Under the pieces are notes generated by a model, which saw only the letters and a program-made list of their open reading frames with translations, had not been told where the DNA came from and did not search any database. From Actinobacillus arthritidis (lineage in GTDB: Bacteria > Pseudomonadota > Gammaproteobacteria > Enterobacterales > Pasteurellaceae): 64,000 bases of DNA. The DNA lies in NCBI RefSeq assembly GCF_029774155.1, contig NZ_CP103833.1, positions 620,001 to 684,000 of the forward strand, written 5' to 3'. The position numbers and the translations under genes were made by a program. Shown one piece after another: positions 30,343-41,103 of the stretch. Each line of letters begins with the position of its first letter. Within the stretch, counting starts at the first letter, position 1.

Positions 30343-31548
30343 ATGACGACAGAAAACCAAAAGCCGGGGAAAGGCAGAAAGTTTTTAATTGCAATAACGC
30401 TGATTATTGTACTGGTTGCCTTTGTTGGTGTTGCCGGTATGCAGAAGTTTATTGCAGGGAAAAAAGCTGAAGCAAATGCAAATATGCCTGAAACGGTTAG
30501 TGAAATTACGGCTATGCAGGTGTCGACAAAAGAATGGACACCAAGTCTTTCGGCAGTAGGTTATATCCGACCTAATCAAGGTGCGATGTTAAGTGCAGAA
30601 GCATCAGGTACAGTGACTCGTGTTTATGTCCGTTCTGGTCAACGAGTAAATCGAGGCGATCTTTTAGTTGAATTTGATAGTGCAGTGGAAGAAGCAAATT
30701 TACGTGCAACGCAAGCACAATTACCAAATGCTAAAGCAAATTACGATCGTTATCGTAACCTCGTTGCATCAAACAGTGCTTCTAAAGCGGAATTGGATAA
30801 TGCACAATCAACTTACAATCAATTACTTGCCAGCATTGAATCGTTAAAGGCTTCTATCGGTCGTCGTAAAGTCTATGCACCATTTAGCGGTATTGCCGGT
30901 ATCGTAAATGTAAATGTCGGACAATATATTTCTACTGGTACTGAAATCGTCCGTGTTGAAGATCAAAGTTCAATGAAAGTGCGTTTTACATTGCCACAAA
31001 CGGATGTGGAAAAAATTACTATCGGTCAAAAAGTCACAGCAGTAATTGATGCGTTACCGGGACAAACATTCCCTGCGAGTATTGCGGCGATTGATCCTGC
31101 GGTCGATCGTCAAACAGGTTTAATTAATGTTGAAGCAGTGATTACTGAAAATCAAAATAAATTATTATCGGGAATGTTTGCTCGTTTAAACGTAGCATTA
31201 CCAACTGAAAAAGATCAAATTGTCGTACCACAAATTGCAGTAACCTACACAATGTATGGTGAAACGCTTTATGTGTTACAACCACTTTCTGATGCAGATA
31301 AACAGTTAGTTGCGAAAATGGCGGAAAAAAATCCGAAATTAGATGCAAATAAAATGTATCGTGTAAAACAGGTTGAAGTAAAAACATTAGACCGTAGTGG
31401 CATTTATGCACAATTGGCTAAAGGTGTGAAAGCCGGTGATTTAATTGTAACGGGCGGTTTCCAACGTTTAAGTAATAATGCACTTGTGATTATTTCTGAA
31501 CAAGAAGCGGTAGGTGTAACGCAACCTGCTAAAGAAAGTAGACTTTAA
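30343..31548 (+). CDS. acrA: RND efflux periplasmic adaptor (membrane fusion protein)
   Basis: A 401-residue adaptor that links the inner-membrane RND pump to an outer-membrane channel. An N-terminal membrane anchor (KFLIAITLIIVLVAFVGVAGM) is followed by a lipoyl/barrel-sandwich half (GTVTRVYVRSGQRVNRGDLLVEFDS), an alpha-hairpin (AQLPNAKANYDRYRNLVASNSASKAELDNAQSTYNQLLASIESLKASI), the second lipoyl half (VYAPFSGIAGIVNVNVGQYISTGTEIVRVED) and a beta-barrel/MP domain. It lies 36 bases after acrR and 12 before the pump gene. No outer-membrane factor gene is nearby, so a TolC-like protein encoded elsewhere is expected. Confidence 0.9.
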   Translation: MTTENQKPGKGRKFLIAITLIIVLVAFVGVAGMQKFIAGKKAEANANMPETVSEITAMQVSTKEWTPSLSAVGYIRPNQGAMLSAEASGTVTRVYVRSGQRVNRGDLLVEFDSAVEEANLRATQAQLPNAKANYDRYRNLVASNSASKAELDNAQSTYNQLLASIESLKASIGRRKVYAPFSGIAGIVNVNVGQYISTGTEIVRVEDQSSMKVRFTLPQTDVEKITIGQKVTAVIDALPGQTFPASIAAIDPAVDRQTGLINVEAVITENQNKLLSGMFARLNVALPTEKDQIVVPQIAVTYTMYGETLYVLQPLSDADKQLVAKMAEKNPKLDANKMYRVKQVEVKTLDRSGIYAQLAKGVKAGDLIVTGGFQRLSNNALVIISEQEAVGVTQPAKESRL

Positions 31549-31560
31549 TTGAGGTAATCA

Positions 31561-34500
31561 ATGAAATTTACTGATATTTTTATTAAACGTCCGGTACTTG
31601 CAGTTTGTATTAGTTTGTTGATTACTATTTTAGGTCTGCAATCTATTAACAAACTTCAGGTACGTGAATATCCTGAAATGACAATCTCCATTGTAACGGT
31701 GAAAGTTAACTATTCAGGTGCGGATGCAAGTTTGATGCAAGCACTTGTTACCTCGCAAATAGAGGAAGCGGTAGCACAAGCGGATAATATTGACTATGTA
31801 ACCTCATCAAGTAGTCCGAGTACATCGACAACGACAATTAAGATGAAGTTAAATACGAATCCACAAATGGCGTTGGCGGATATTTCAGCAAAAGTAAATG
31901 CGATTCGTGCTAACTTACCAAGTGGGATTGATGATCCGTCTATCAGCGTTTCTTCAGGTTCGAATGACGCGTTAATGTATATTCGTTTTGTGTCGGATGA
32001 GCTTTCTACGCCACAAATTACTGACTATATTAACCGTGTCGTGAAACCGCAATTCTTTACGGTAAACGGGGTTTCAAGCGTAGATATTTTTGGTGCGGCG
32101 AACTTTGGTTTACGTATTTGGTTAGACCCTGACAAAATGGCGGGGAATAACCTTTCTGGTGCTGACTGTACTAGCGGCTTTAAGTGCGAATAACTTAAAT
32201 ACGGCGGCAGGTAATGCGAACGGTTATTATACGGTTTATAAAAACAAAGTAGAGTCCAGTACGCCATCGGTTGAAGAGTTAGAAAACGTAACGATTTCAA
32301 CCACGTCTGACGGTCGTATTATTAAACTGAAAGATATTGCCAAAGTTGAATTAGATAAATATCAAGATTCTTCACGTGTTGTGGCGGACGGTAAGGAAGC
32401 GGTCGTTTTAGCGGTAAGTGCTTGCAACGACAGCAAACTCGCTAACAGTAGCAAAAGATATTTATCCAGTATTTGATATTATTACTAAGAACTTACCGTC
32501 CTCAATGAACGGTCAAATTCTTTATGATAAAACGATTGCAATTAATAGTTCGATCAATGAAGTAATTAAGACTATCGGTGAAGCGACCGTGATCGTATTA
32601 GTCGTAATTATCCTTTTCTTAGGGTCATTACGTGCAATGATCGTGCCGATCATTACGATCCCGATTTCATTAATCGGGGTGTTATTCTTCTTACAAATGT
32701 TCGGTTTCTCTATCAACTTATTGACCTTGCTGGCATTAGTATTGGCAATCGGTCTTGTGGTGGACGATGCGATTGTTGTATTGGAAAACGTTGAACGTCA
32801 TGTAAAAGAAGGCAAATCGCCGTTTGATGCGGCAATTATCGGGACTCGAGAAATTGCATTGCCGGTAATCTCTATGACAATTACCTTGGCGGCAGTATAT
32901 TCGCCAATGGCATTAATGGAAGGTGTGACAGGCTCTTTATTTAAAGAGTTTGCTTTAACGCTTGCCGGTGCGGTATTTATTTCGGGGATTGCGGCGTTAA
33001 CCTTATCACCAATGATGTCGAGCCGAGTATTAAAAGAACATAATGAGGAACACGAAGGTCGTTTTGCAAAATGTATTAATGCGATGCTGGATAAAATGAC
33101 TAGTTGTTACACCAATATGTTAAGAGGGGTAATGGCAGTTCGTTGGTTAGTGGTCATTTTTGCGATCAGTATTTTTGCAGTATTACCAACTTTATTAACT
33201 TCTCTTTCAAGTGAAGTCGCACCGACCGAAGACCGTGGTTTCGTGGTGGGTATCGGTAATGGTCCGTCAAATACTAACTTAGATTATACGCAAGAAGCTA
33301 CTGCTAAATTTAACGATGAAGTGAGTAAAATTCCGGAAGTTGCGTCCATGATGACGGTATCCGGTTTTAATGGGGCAAACAGTGCGTTATCGATTATTTC
33401 ACTAAAAGATTGGAATGAGCGTGAACGTGAACGTGCTCCGATTGCGGCAGATGTGTCTAAGATTGCAAAAAGCGTTGTGGGTATGGATATCAATGCGATT
33501 TCATTCCCTGAGATTTCAACGGGTGAAAATGGTTTACCGTTCTCATTGGTGATCACCACAGCAGATAACTATGCGAAGTTAGCGGATGTGGCGACGGATT
33601 TCTTGAAAAAAGCACAAGCATCAGGTCAATTCTTCTTCTCAAGTTTAGACTTAAAATTCGATACGGTTACCATGAAATGGAAGTTTGACCGTGAGAAAAT
33701 GGGGACTTATGGCGTAACAATGCAACAAGTAAGTAATACATTAGGCGCTTATTTGTCAGGTGCAATTATTACTCGCGTGGACATTGATTCCCGTGCGTAT
33801 CCAATTGTATCGCAGGCTGTTCGTCAAGACCGCTTAAATCCGCAAGATTTAGTTAATTACTATGTTACTACGGCAAATGGTAAAGCTGTTCCGTTAAGTT
33901 CGTTTGTATCGCTAGAATTATCAACTGAACCGTCAGCGTTACCACGTATGAACCAGTTAAACTCTGCAACGATTGCTGGCGTAGTTTCTAGTTCAATCGG
34001 TGATGCGGTAAATTGGGCAAAAGCGGAATTAGATCGTAGCTTACCGAAAGGTTATCAGTATGACTTTAAATCGGAAGCTCGTCAGTATGTACAAGAAGGG
34101 AATGCAATGGCAATGACTTTCGCTTTAGCGGTTGTGATTATCTACTTGGTACTTGCGATTCAATTTGAATCTTGGCGTGATCCGATGGTAATTCTGGTGT
34201 CTGTACCATTAGCACTAAGTGGTGCATTGGTTGTGATGAATGTACTCGGTATTGCAGGAAAAGCCGGTGCAACCTTAAATATCTATTCACAGGTAGGTCT
34301 AGTTACTTTAGTTGGTTTAATTACCAAACACGGTATCTTAATGTGTGAAGTAGCAAAAGAAGAGCAGTTAAATAACGGATTATCCCGTTTTGAAGCGATT
34401 GTTCACTCTGCAACGATTCGTTTACGTCCGATTATGATGACAACAGCGGCAATGGTTGCAGGTTTGATCCCGTTACTCTTTGCAATGGGGGCTGGTGCGA

Positions 34501-34664
34501 TTGCTCGTTTTAGTATGGGTATGGTAATTGTTGCCGGTTTAAGTATTGGTACGTTATTTACCTTATTCGTATTACCAGTTATTTATACCTTCTTAGGCCA
34601 AGAGCATAAGCCACTTCGTGAATTTGACGAAGAGAAATATGCGAAAACTGATATTGAAGCATAA
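31561..34664 (+). CDS. acrB: RND-family efflux pump (AcrB/MexI-like; reading frame interrupted twice)
   Basis: A proton-driven trimeric efflux pump. The N terminus FTDIFIKRPVLAVCISLLITILG is typical. TM4 carries the proton-relay acidic residues in GLVVDDAIVVLENVERH. The C-terminal TM block includes LVGLITKHGILMCEVAKE and RPIMMTTAAMVAGLIPLL. Frame breaks are at 32161-32166 (GCTGAC for GCTGC, inferred SGAAVLAALSANN) and 32420-32425 (GCTTGC for GCTGC in VSAATTANSLTVA). Removing two inserted bases gives 1033 residues, normal for the family. The sequence resembles the MexI/HI0895 type more than enteric AcrB; substrates are not predictable. Confidence 0.91.
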
Positions 34665-34684
34665 TATAAATCGCAAAATATAAA

Positions 34685-34724
34685 GATAGCCTCTTAGTGT
34701 TTTAGCTAAGGGGCTATTTTTTTA
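34685..34724 (+). terminator. Rho-independent terminator after the RND operon
   Basis: atagcctcttag and ctaaggggctat form an imperfect stem followed by TTTTTTTAT. Confidence 0.8.
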
Positions 34725-34842
34725 TATATCCTAAATTTATGCGAGCAAATTGCCAGGAATGAGAAAATTTACTCTATTTCCTATTCATTTTCTATTACAA
34801 TAAGATTGTATTTTATTAGTTAATTAAGTAAGGAATTAAATA

Positions 34843-36207
34843 ATGACAAAATTAAGCGTAGTAATTCTAGCGGCAGGTAAAGGAACTAGAATGTACTCTG
34901 ATTTACCTAAGGTACTTCATACCGTAGCAGGTAAACCGATGGTAAAACACGTGATCGATACGGCAAAACAAATCGACGCACAACAAATTCATTTAATTTA
35001 CGGTCACGGTGGCGAATTATTACAACAACGTTTAAAAGATGAACCGGTAAATTGGGTGTTACAAGCAGAGCAATTAGGTACTGGTCACGCAATGCAACAA
35101 GCGGCGCCTTTCTTTGCTGATGATGAGAATATCTTAATGCTTTACGGTGATGCACCGTTAATCACTAAAGAAACATTAGAGCGTTTAATTGAGGCAAAAC
35201 CGGAAAACGGTATTGCATTATTGACCGTAGAATTAGAAAATCCGACCGGTTATGGACGTATTATTCGTGAAAATGGCTCAGTGGTTGCGATCGTAGAGCA
35301 AAAAGATGCGAATGCGGAGCAATTAAAAATCCGTGAAGTGAATACGGGTGTTATGGTCGCAAGCGGTGCAAGTTTCAAAAAATGGCTAGGTAATTTAAAT
35401 AACAACAATGCACAAGGCGAATACTATATTACTGATGTGATCGCAATGGCAAACCAAGACGGCTATAAAGTTCAAGCGGTACAAGCAAGTGAATTTATGG
35501 AAGTGGAAGGGGCGAATAACCGTTTACAACTTGCGGCATTAGAGCGTTTCTACCAAAAAACACAAGCGGAAAAACTCTTATTAGCCGGTGTGCGTTTAAT
35601 TGATCCGGCACGTTTTGATATTCGTGGCGACTTAACGCACGGTAAAGATGTTGAAATTGATGTAAACGTCATTATCGAAGGTGAAGTAAAACTGGGTCAT
35701 CGTGTTCGTATCGGTGCAGGTTGTGTACTTAAAAACTGTGAAATTGGTGATGATGTAGAAATCAAACCATATTCTGTGCTTGAAGATGCAGTAGTGGGTA
35801 AAGCGGCACAAATCGGTCCGTTCTCTCGTTTACGTCCAGGGGCAAATCTTGCGGAAGAAACTCACGTTGGTAACTTCGTTGAGATTAAAAATGCTCAGGT
35901 AGGTAAAGGTTCAAAAGTAAACCATTTAACCTATGTCGGTGATGCGGAAGTAGGTAGCAATTGTAACATCGGTGCGGGTGTCATCACTTGTAACTACGAT
36001 GGTGCAAACAAATTCAAAACGGTTATCGGCAACAATGTGTTTGTTGGCTCAGATAGCCAATTAGTTGCTCCGGTTACGATTGCCGATGGTGCAACTATTG
36101 GTGCGGGCGCAACTATTACTAAAGATGTGGCGGAAAACGAGTTAGTGATTAGTCGTGTACCACAACGCCATATTCAAGGCTGGCAACGCCCAACTAAGAA
36201 AAAATAG
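34843..36207 (+). CDS. glmU: Bifunctional UDP-N-acetylglucosamine pyrophosphorylase / glucosamine-1-phosphate acetyltransferase
   Basis: Makes UDP-GlcNAc for peptidoglycan and LPS. The N-terminal uridyltransferase domain has the [25 protein letters not shown] signature and LYGDAPLI; the C-terminal left-handed beta-helix acetyltransferase domain contains hexapeptide repeats and the conserved [21 protein letters not shown] and [15 protein letters not shown] active-site segments. The 454 residues match E. coli (456). A ribosome binding site AAGGAATTAAATA precedes the ATG. It is monocistronic, ended by an uptake-signal terminator. Confidence 0.97.
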   Translation: MTKLSVVILAAGKGTRMYSDLPKVLHTVAGKPMVKHVIDTAKQIDAQQIHLIYGHGGELLQQRLKDEPVNWVLQAEQLGTGHAMQQAAPFFADDENILMLYGDAPLITKETLERLIEAKPENGIALLTVELENPTGYGRIIRENGSVVAIVEQKDANAEQLKIREVNTGVMVASGASFKKWLGNLNNNNAQGEYYITDVIAMANQDGYKVQAVQASEFMEVEGANNRLQLAALERFYQKTQAEKLLLAGVRLIDPARFDIRGDLTHGKDVEIDVNVIIEGEVKLGHRVRIGAGCVLKNCEIGDDVEIKPYSVLEDAVVGKAAQIGPFSRLRPGANLAEETHVGNFVEIKNAQVGKGSKVNHLTYVGDAEVGSNCNIGAGVITCNYDGANKFKTVIGNNVFVGSDSQLVAPVTIADGATIGAGATITKDVAENELVISRVPQRHIQGWQRPTKKK

Positions 36208-36232
36208 TTCTTAGTTACTCATATACATATGT

Positions 36233-36286
36233 AACAAGCGGTTGGATTTGCAAAATTTTCTGCAAATTCGACCGCTTGTTTTTTGT
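36233..36286 (+). terminator. Uptake-signal inverted pair terminator after glmU
   Basis: acaagcggttggatttgca (from 36233) and tgcaaattcgaccgcttgt form a long stem followed by TTTTTG. Confidence 0.8.
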
Positions 36287-36326
36287 TTATATCCGTACTA
36301 TTTTGAGTATTCTCTAGGATTTAGGC

Positions 36327-36641
36327 TTATACTTCAAAATAGATCGAATAATGCTTCTGACAGTTGCTATTGAATTGTGCTTGGCAATAGGGGCAATGTG
36401 TAACCTGCATATATTGCTGAATGGTCAAAGTTTGTTGGCAATGACCACATAAAATTGCTTGCTTATCAAATTCAGTTGCTTGCCAACGTTCAATAGCGTG
36501 TGTTTCACAGGCTTGATGGCATTGATAACACGGGTAAAACTTATCACAACATTTGAACTTAATGGCGATAATATCCAGCACGGAATGATAATGTTGACAG
36601 CGTGTCTGATTATCTACCGTTAAGCCGTAAACCTTAAACAT
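36327..36641 (-). CDS. CHY-type zinc-finger protein
   Basis: A 104-residue protein with many paired Cys/His residues: RCQHYHSVLDIIAIKFKCC, YPCYQCHQACETHAI, ILCGHCQQTL and CPYCQAQF. The Cys-His-Tyr start of the motif and the spacing of later CxxC pairs match the CHY zinc-finger family (Hot13-like). In mitochondria Hot13 relatives bind zinc and affect redox of small Tim import factors; in bacteria the role is unknown. It starts three bases after the DUF1919 gene stop and is probably co-transcribed with it. Confidence 0.75.
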   Translation of the reverse strand: MFKVYGLTVDNQTRCQHYHSVLDIIAIKFKCCDKFYPCYQCHQACETHAIERWQATEFDKQAILCGHCQQTLTIQQYMQVTHCPYCQAQFNSNCQKHYSIYFEV

Positions 36642-36644
36642 AAA

Positions 36645-37268
36645 CTAGATCCCTTTCCCATTAAACCAATTCACATAATTGAACTGATCATAGTATTTTT
36701 GACCGTTCCAACCGGAAAACTCAAATAAATCACCGACTTGTGTTTGATTTTCAAAGCCTTTGATATAAAACGCAGATTTTAACTCTGAATAGGGTTTATG
36801 GGTAAAGACTACTTTATTTTCAAACGGCAAGCGGTCAAATTCTTGCAAATCTTGGTAAGTACAACCGTCACGGTCGGTCATCATCACAAACAGGTTATCT
36901 AAATTGATGCGTTTGGTTCGCTCAACCCATTTACTGGTCGCTTCTTGTTCGGAATGATAGTGCATAAAATGAATAGTAAGATCCTCTAATTTACCCACTG
37001 GATAGGGCTTATCTGATGCCGTAAAGCTCAGCTCCGCTTGCATATAGTATGGCATATTCTTGAGATATTTCAGAAAGTCACTCGGTGAGAGATAGAGATT
37101 GACGAACGGTGAACGAAATTGTTCGTTTAAATCGTGGAGGATAAATGCCCCATTACAGTTAATCGATAATACTGACATGGTATGATTCTGTAATTGTTGG
37201 CGATTTTGGCTATTAATCGTATTACGTAGAAATTTATTTAATGCTTTTTTTACGAGTTTTAACATCAT
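36645..37268 (-). CDS. DUF1919 family protein, possible exopolysaccharide-associated
   Basis: A 207-residue protein with LSINCNGAFILHDLNEQFRSPFVNLYLSPSDFLKYLKN near the N terminus and IHFMHYHSEQEATSKWVERTKRIN in the middle. The INCxGxxIxxxLxxxFxSPxxNL pattern is the hallmark of DUF1919 proteins, often found among capsule or exopolysaccharide genes. No such cluster surrounds it here, only the CHY-finger gene and a phosphohexomutase. Function is unknown. Confidence 0.7.
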   Translation of the reverse strand: MMLKLVKKALNKFLRNTINSQNRQQLQNHTMSVLSINCNGAFILHDLNEQFRSPFVNLYLSPSDFLKYLKNMPYYMQAELSFTASDKPYPVGKLEDLTIHFMHYHSEQEATSKWVERTKRINLDNLFVMMTDRDGCTYQDLQEFDRLPFENKVVFTHKPYSELKSAFYIKGFENQTQVGDLFEFSGWNGQKYYDQFNYVNWFNGKGI

Positions 37269-37561
37269 AAGTTCTCAGATTAGCAAAGGAGTATGGAATA
37301 TTTTATAAGAAATTTAATTTCTAACAAATACGACATTTAAATGAGGATTAAATTCTGATTTAATTTTATGATTGTATAAAATATGATTCGCTTGAAAAAG
37401 GCTTATTTTTCATTTAGATAGCTCGCAACCGTTTGCTTGAGCGTTATTTGAGAAACAGATCACAAACTTACGAAAAAGATGAAAGAAATCATTTTTATTT
37501 ATGTTATTTTCAGCTAGGCTATATATGTTTTTATTGGTTATTTTTAGTTTAAGGAATTGCT
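37269..37561. promoter_or_regulatory. Upstream region of the phosphohexomutase gene with a possible CRP site
   Basis: A 293-bp AT-rich spacer between divergent genes. TGAGA-N6-TCACA at 37449-37464 matches nine of ten core positions of the CRP consensus TGTGA-N6-TCACA. It lies about 100 bases before the mutase start. AAGGAATTGCT just before 37562 is its ribosome binding site. Otherwise I see nothing clear. Confidence 0.35.
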
Positions 37562-39220
37562 ATGAGTACAATTTTTACTATCGCACAAAACTGGTTGGCA
37601 CAAGATCCAGATCAAGAAACTCGTGCTGAACTAACTCAACTTATTGAAGCGGCACAAGCAAATGATGAAAAAGCATTAGCAGAGTTAACGGCACGTTTTG
37701 ACGGACGTTTACAATTCGGTACGGCAGGTTTACGTGGTCGCCTACAAGCCGGTTCGATGGGGATGAACCGTGTATTAGTAGCACAAGTCGCTGGCGGTTT
37801 AGCGGATTACTTGAAAGGCTATGATAAAGAACCTTCAATCGTAATTGGTTATGACGGCCGTAAAAATTCAGATGTGTTTGCACGTGATACGGCAGAAATT
37901 ATGGCAGGTGCAGGTATTAAAGCATATTTGTTACCACGTAAGTTACCTACGCCGGTGCTTGCGTATGCTATTCAATATTTTGATACGACAGCAGGTGTAA
38001 TGGTAACTGCAAGCCATAACCCACCGGAAGATAACGGTTATAAGGTGTATTTAGGTAAAGCAAACGGCGGTGGTCAAATTGTGTCACCGGCAGATAAAGA
38101 TATTGCGGCGTTAATTGATAAAGTTGCGGCAGGTAATATTGCAGATTTACCACGTAGCCAAGATTTCACCGTATTAGACGATGAAATTGTGAATGCGTAT
38201 ATTGCAAAAACCGCCGCATTAGCCAAAGAGCCAGCAAGAGAGATTAACTATGTTTATACCGCAATGCACGGTGTCGGTTATGAAGTGTTAAGCAAAACGT
38301 TGGAAAAAGCCGGTTTACCGCAACCGCATTTAGTTACAGAACAAATTCAACCGGACGGTTCTTTCCCAACCGTGAATTTCCCAAATCCGGAAGAAAAAGG
38401 TGCATTAGATTTAGCAATTAAATTAGCGAAAGAGAAAAATGCAGAATTTATTATTGCAAACGACCCTGATGCAGACCGTTTAGCAGTCGCAATGCCGGAT
38501 GTACAAGGTAATTGGAAAGGCTTACACGGTAACGTTGTAGGTCGCTTATTAGGTTGGTATTTAGCTAAACAGTATCACGCACAAGGTAAACAAGGCGTAT
38601 TAGCTTGTTCATTAGTGTCTTCACCAGCATTGGCTGAAATTGCGAAAAAATACGGTTTACAATCAGAAGAAACCTTAACTGGCTTTAAATATATCGGTAA
38701 AGTAGATGGCTTATTATTCGGTTTTGAAGAAGCGTTAGGTTACCTAGTTGATCCGGATAAAGTGCGTGATAAAGACGGTATTTCAGCGACCGTTGTGTTC
38801 TTAGACTTTATCCGTAACTTAAAAGCACAGGGCAAAACGTTACAGGATGTAATCAATGATTTCAACAATGAATTTGGGGCTTATGTAAGCGGTCAAATTT
38901 CAATTCGTGTTAGCGATTTATCTGAAATCGGTAAATTAATGACAGCATTACGTAACAATCCACCAAGTGAAATCGGTGGTTTCAGCGTAGCTCAATTAAT
39001 TGACCATACGAAAACAGATCGTCAAAGTGACATTCTTGTATTCGTATTAGAAAACGGCGACCGTTTAATTACTCGTCCGTCAGGTACAGAACCGAAAATT
39101 AAGTTCTACTTAGATGCAAAAGGTAAAGATGCGGCAGATGCAGATAAAGTATTAAGCCAATTTGATGCAAGCGTACGTGAATTATTACGCCAAGAACAAT
39201 ACGGCAAACAAGATTGCTAA
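37562..39220 (+). CDS. Phosphohexomutase (phosphoglucomutase/phosphomannomutase, PGM2-like)
   Basis: A 552-residue alpha-D-phosphohexomutase that interconverts hexose 1- and 6-phosphates, feeding glycogen, LPS or nucleotide-sugar synthesis. The four family signatures are visible: GTAGLRGRLQAGSMGMNRV (substrate/phosphate loop), the phosphoserine loop TASHNPPEDNGYKVY, the metal-binding NDPDADRLAVA, sugar-binding GFEEALGYLVDPDKVRDKDG, and phosphate-binding RPSGTEPKIKFY. Length and architecture fit the PGM2-like group found in H. influenzae. Whether glucose or mannose phosphate is preferred cannot be told from sequence. Confidence 0.9.
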   Translation: MSTIFTIAQNWLAQDPDQETRAELTQLIEAAQANDEKALAELTARFDGRLQFGTAGLRGRLQAGSMGMNRVLVAQVAGGLADYLKGYDKEPSIVIGYDGRKNSDVFARDTAEIMAGAGIKAYLLPRKLPTPVLAYAIQYFDTTAGVMVTASHNPPEDNGYKVYLGKANGGGQIVSPADKDIAALIDKVAAGNIADLPRSQDFTVLDDEIVNAYIAKTAALAKEPAREINYVYTAMHGVGYEVLSKTLEKAGLPQPHLVTEQIQPDGSFPTVNFPNPEEKGALDLAIKLAKEKNAEFIIANDPDADRLAVAMPDVQGNWKGLHGNVVGRLLGWYLAKQYHAQGKQGVLACSLVSSPALAEIAKKYGLQSEETLTGFKYIGKVDGLLFGFEEALGYLVDPDKVRDKDGISATVVFLDFIRNLKAQGKTLQDVINDFNNEFGAYVSGQISIRVSDLSEIGKLMTALRNNPPSEIGGFSVAQLIDHTKTDRQSDILVFVLENGDRLITRPSGTEPKIKFYLDAKGKDAADADKVLSQFDASVRELLRQEQYGKQDC

Positions 39221-39241
39221 TCGTCTAAAATAAGCTAAAAA

Positions 39242-39288
39242 TCAGCACCTCAATGTTAGTTAAACGCTAATATTGAGGTGTTTTTTGT
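39242..39288 (+). terminator. Rho-independent terminator after the phosphohexomutase gene
   Basis: cacctcaatgttag and ctaatattgaggtg form a 14-bp stem with one wobble, followed by TTTTTTG. Confidence 0.85.
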
Positions 39289-39304
39289 ATTACGGAAAGT
39301 ACGA

Positions 39305-39733
39305 TTATTTTTCCCAAATTGTTTTCTGAGCAAACAAAACTTTATTAGAAGTATGTTTGATCATCTCAAAGCGGAGTACCCATACATCACTAGGCTTTAA
39401 TCTGGCAATCGGATGACGCTGATAATAAATATGTAATGCCTTTTCCTTTTCTAGCTCGTTTTCTAAGCAATAGGCTTTTGCGGAAAACTGAATACCCTCA
39501 ATATCACTTAACGTTTCGGTTTGCGTACTGATTGTACCGACAATATGGGGATTTTGTTGCATAAGTCGCGAATGACGAGTTTTCTTACTGGAGAGAATAA
39601 TCAGTTGATTATTCGCAATATCAAACGCATAGAAGCAATTTGCCACCCAGAAATCTTCATGAGTATGGGTAGCAAAGCTGACAATATGATGTGATTGAAT
39701 AAAATCAATAATATGTGACGGGATAGCAGACAT
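39305..39733 (-). CDS. YhbP-like flavin-binding split-barrel protein (UPF0306)
   Basis: A 142-residue protein of the pyridoxamine-phosphate-oxidase-like split-barrel fold. The start MSAIPSHIIDF at 39733 is preferred over the longer open frame because the extra residues are unlike the family. The pattern HIVSFATHTHEDFWVANCFYAFD, then LIILSSKKTRHSRLMQQNPHIVGTIS, matches E. coli YhbP (UPF0306). The cofactor and reaction are unknown. It is the last gene of a ubiX-DUF554-yhbP set. Confidence 0.75.
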   Translation of the reverse strand: MSAIPSHIIDFIQSHHIVSFATHTHEDFWVANCFYAFDIANNQLIILSSKKTRHSRLMQQNPHIVGTISTQTETLSDIEGIQFSAKAYCLENELEKEKALHIYYQRHPIARLKPSDVWVLRFEMIKHTSNKVLFAQKTIWEK

Positions 39734-39753
39734 AGTGTTACTCAATATGCAAT

Positions 39754-40467
39754 TTAGGCAATAAACCTTTCCCAAAGATACGAGAATGGCATCACAAAAA
39801 TGAGTGCTGGTAGCATGTTGGCAACAGCAAAATGTTTGATACCGCAGATACGTAAGCCGGTTGCAAGCATAATAAAGCCGCCGGCAGTTGAGAAGTCTGC
39901 TAACATATTGGGGGTAGTAAGCGGCATAATTAAGCTAGCCAATAGAGCTAAACTGACTTGTACTAGGATCAGCGGTACAGCAATGCTAGAAACGGCATAG
40001 CCTAAAGTCGCGGCAAAAATGCCGGCGGTAAAGAAGTCTAAAATTGCTTTAATAAATAATACGGATGGATCACCGGTCATCCCTTCTTTCATCGATCCAA
40101 ATACGCCCATACCGCTAGCACAGAATAAGATTAAAATTGCGACAAATTGGTTTAAAAATTCTTGATGAGAAACACCAGAGGGTGGGAAAATTTTATCTAC
40201 AGTATGACGCATTCTACCGGCAAGATTACCAATGCCTTTCTCCAAATAGATTAACTCGCCAATAATCGTGCCGACAATTAACGCTAATACCACGGCAGAC
40301 ATATTTTTTGCACCGATAATCAGCATAATTCCCAAACCCATTGAGCAAAGACCAAATAACGGTGGCAAATTACTTTTTACGCGTTCCGGCAATTTTGCAC
40401 CTAAAAATGCACCAATAAACCCTCCGATTAATACGGCAGCACCATTGACATAAGGACCGACAAGCAT
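39754..40467 (-). CDS. DUF554 family membrane protein
   Basis: A 237-residue inner-membrane protein with about seven hydrophobic segments; it starts LVGPYVNGAAVLIGGFIGAFLGAKLPERVKSNLPPLFGLCSMGLGIMLI after Met. The N-terminal GxxxNxxAVLIGGxxGxxLG pattern is typical of DUF554 (YdfK/YqgA). Function is unknown; transport has been suggested for the family. It begins two bases after the ubiX stop, so the two genes are translationally linked. An intact GCAGC occurs in codons for Asn-Gly-Ala-Ala (40436-40440). Confidence 0.8.
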   Translation of the reverse strand: MLVGPYVNGAAVLIGGFIGAFLGAKLPERVKSNLPPLFGLCSMGLGIMLIIGAKNMSAVVLALIVGTIIGELIYLEKGIGNLAGRMRHTVDKIFPPSGVSHQEFLNQFVAILILFCASGMGVFGSMKEGMTGDPSVLFIKAILDFFTAGIFAATLGYAVSSIAVPLILVQVSLALLASLIMPLTTPNMLADFSTAGGFIMLATGLRICGIKHFAVANMLPALIFVMPFSYLWERFIA

Positions 40468-40469
40468 TT

Positions 40470-41042
40470 TTACTCCTGATTATTTACTTCGCCCCAGCGA
40501 GGCATTGGAAAATCAAAATCAAATAGATCCAACGCTTTGGAAACACTATGCGTGACCATTTCATCTATCGTTGTTGGATTTTGATAAAATGCAGGTACGG
40601 GCGGAAAAATAATGCCGCCCATTTCTGTGACACGACGCATATTATCAATATGAGCTAAGTTAAACGGCGTTTCTCGTACCATTAGCACCAATTTACGGCG
40701 TTCTTTTAATACGACATCTGCCGCTCGAGTTAAAAGATTATCGCTAAAGCCAAGCGCAATCGCTGAAAGTGTACGAATAGAACAGGGTGCGACCAACATC
40801 CCAAGCGTTTTAAAAGATCCGCTGGCAATGCTTGCACCGACATTATGAATAGAGTGTACTTGTGAAGCTAAATCCAACAGCTGTTCTCGCTCAATCTTCG
40901 TTTCTAAAGAACGGGTCATTTCCGCCCCTTTAGTGAGGACTAAATGGGTTTCCACATCAAGCGATTTAAGTAATTCAAGTGCTTTATAGCCGTATTGAAA
41001 GCCACTTGCACCACTAATACCAATAATAATTCGTTGTTTCAT
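40470..41042 (-). CDS. ubiX: Flavin prenyltransferase UbiX
   Basis: Attaches a dimethylallyl group to FMN, making the prenyl-FMN cofactor of UbiD-type decarboxylases in ubiquinone synthesis. The 190 residues match the family. Visible are the N-terminal flavoprotein motif [21 protein letters not shown], the [23 protein letters not shown] segment, and [20 protein letters not shown], with the conserved Arg-Glu-Thr-Pro. It is the first gene of a three-gene minus-strand set. Confidence 0.93.
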   Translation of the reverse strand: MKQRIIIGISGASGFQYGYKALELLKSLDVETHLVLTKGAEMTRSLETKIEREQLLDLASQVHSIHNVGASIASGSFKTLGMLVAPCSIRTLSAIALGFSDNLLTRAADVVLKERRKLVLMVRETPFNLAHIDNMRRVTEMGGIIFPPVPAFYQNPTTIDEMVTHSVSKALDLFDFDFPMPRWGEVNNQE

Positions 41043-41054
41043 AAGTAACTAAAA

Positions 41055-41100
41055 AAGCGGTCGAATTTTGCAAAAAAATTGCAAATTTTGACCGCTTATA
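41055..41100 (-). terminator. Uptake-signal inverted pair between sirB2-like gene and ubiX
   Basis: aagcggtcgaattttgca and tgcaaattttgaccgctt form a long stem downstream of the sirB2-like gene on the minus strand; the flanks are A/T-rich rather than a pure T run. Confidence 0.65.
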
Positions 41101-41103
41101 AGA

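Noticed and set aside
31561..34664. Programmed ribosomal frameshifting as an explanation of the acrB and other breaks
   Set aside because: There are no common slippery heptamers or following pseudoknots, and the breaks occur in many unrelated genes with mixed insertions and deletions.
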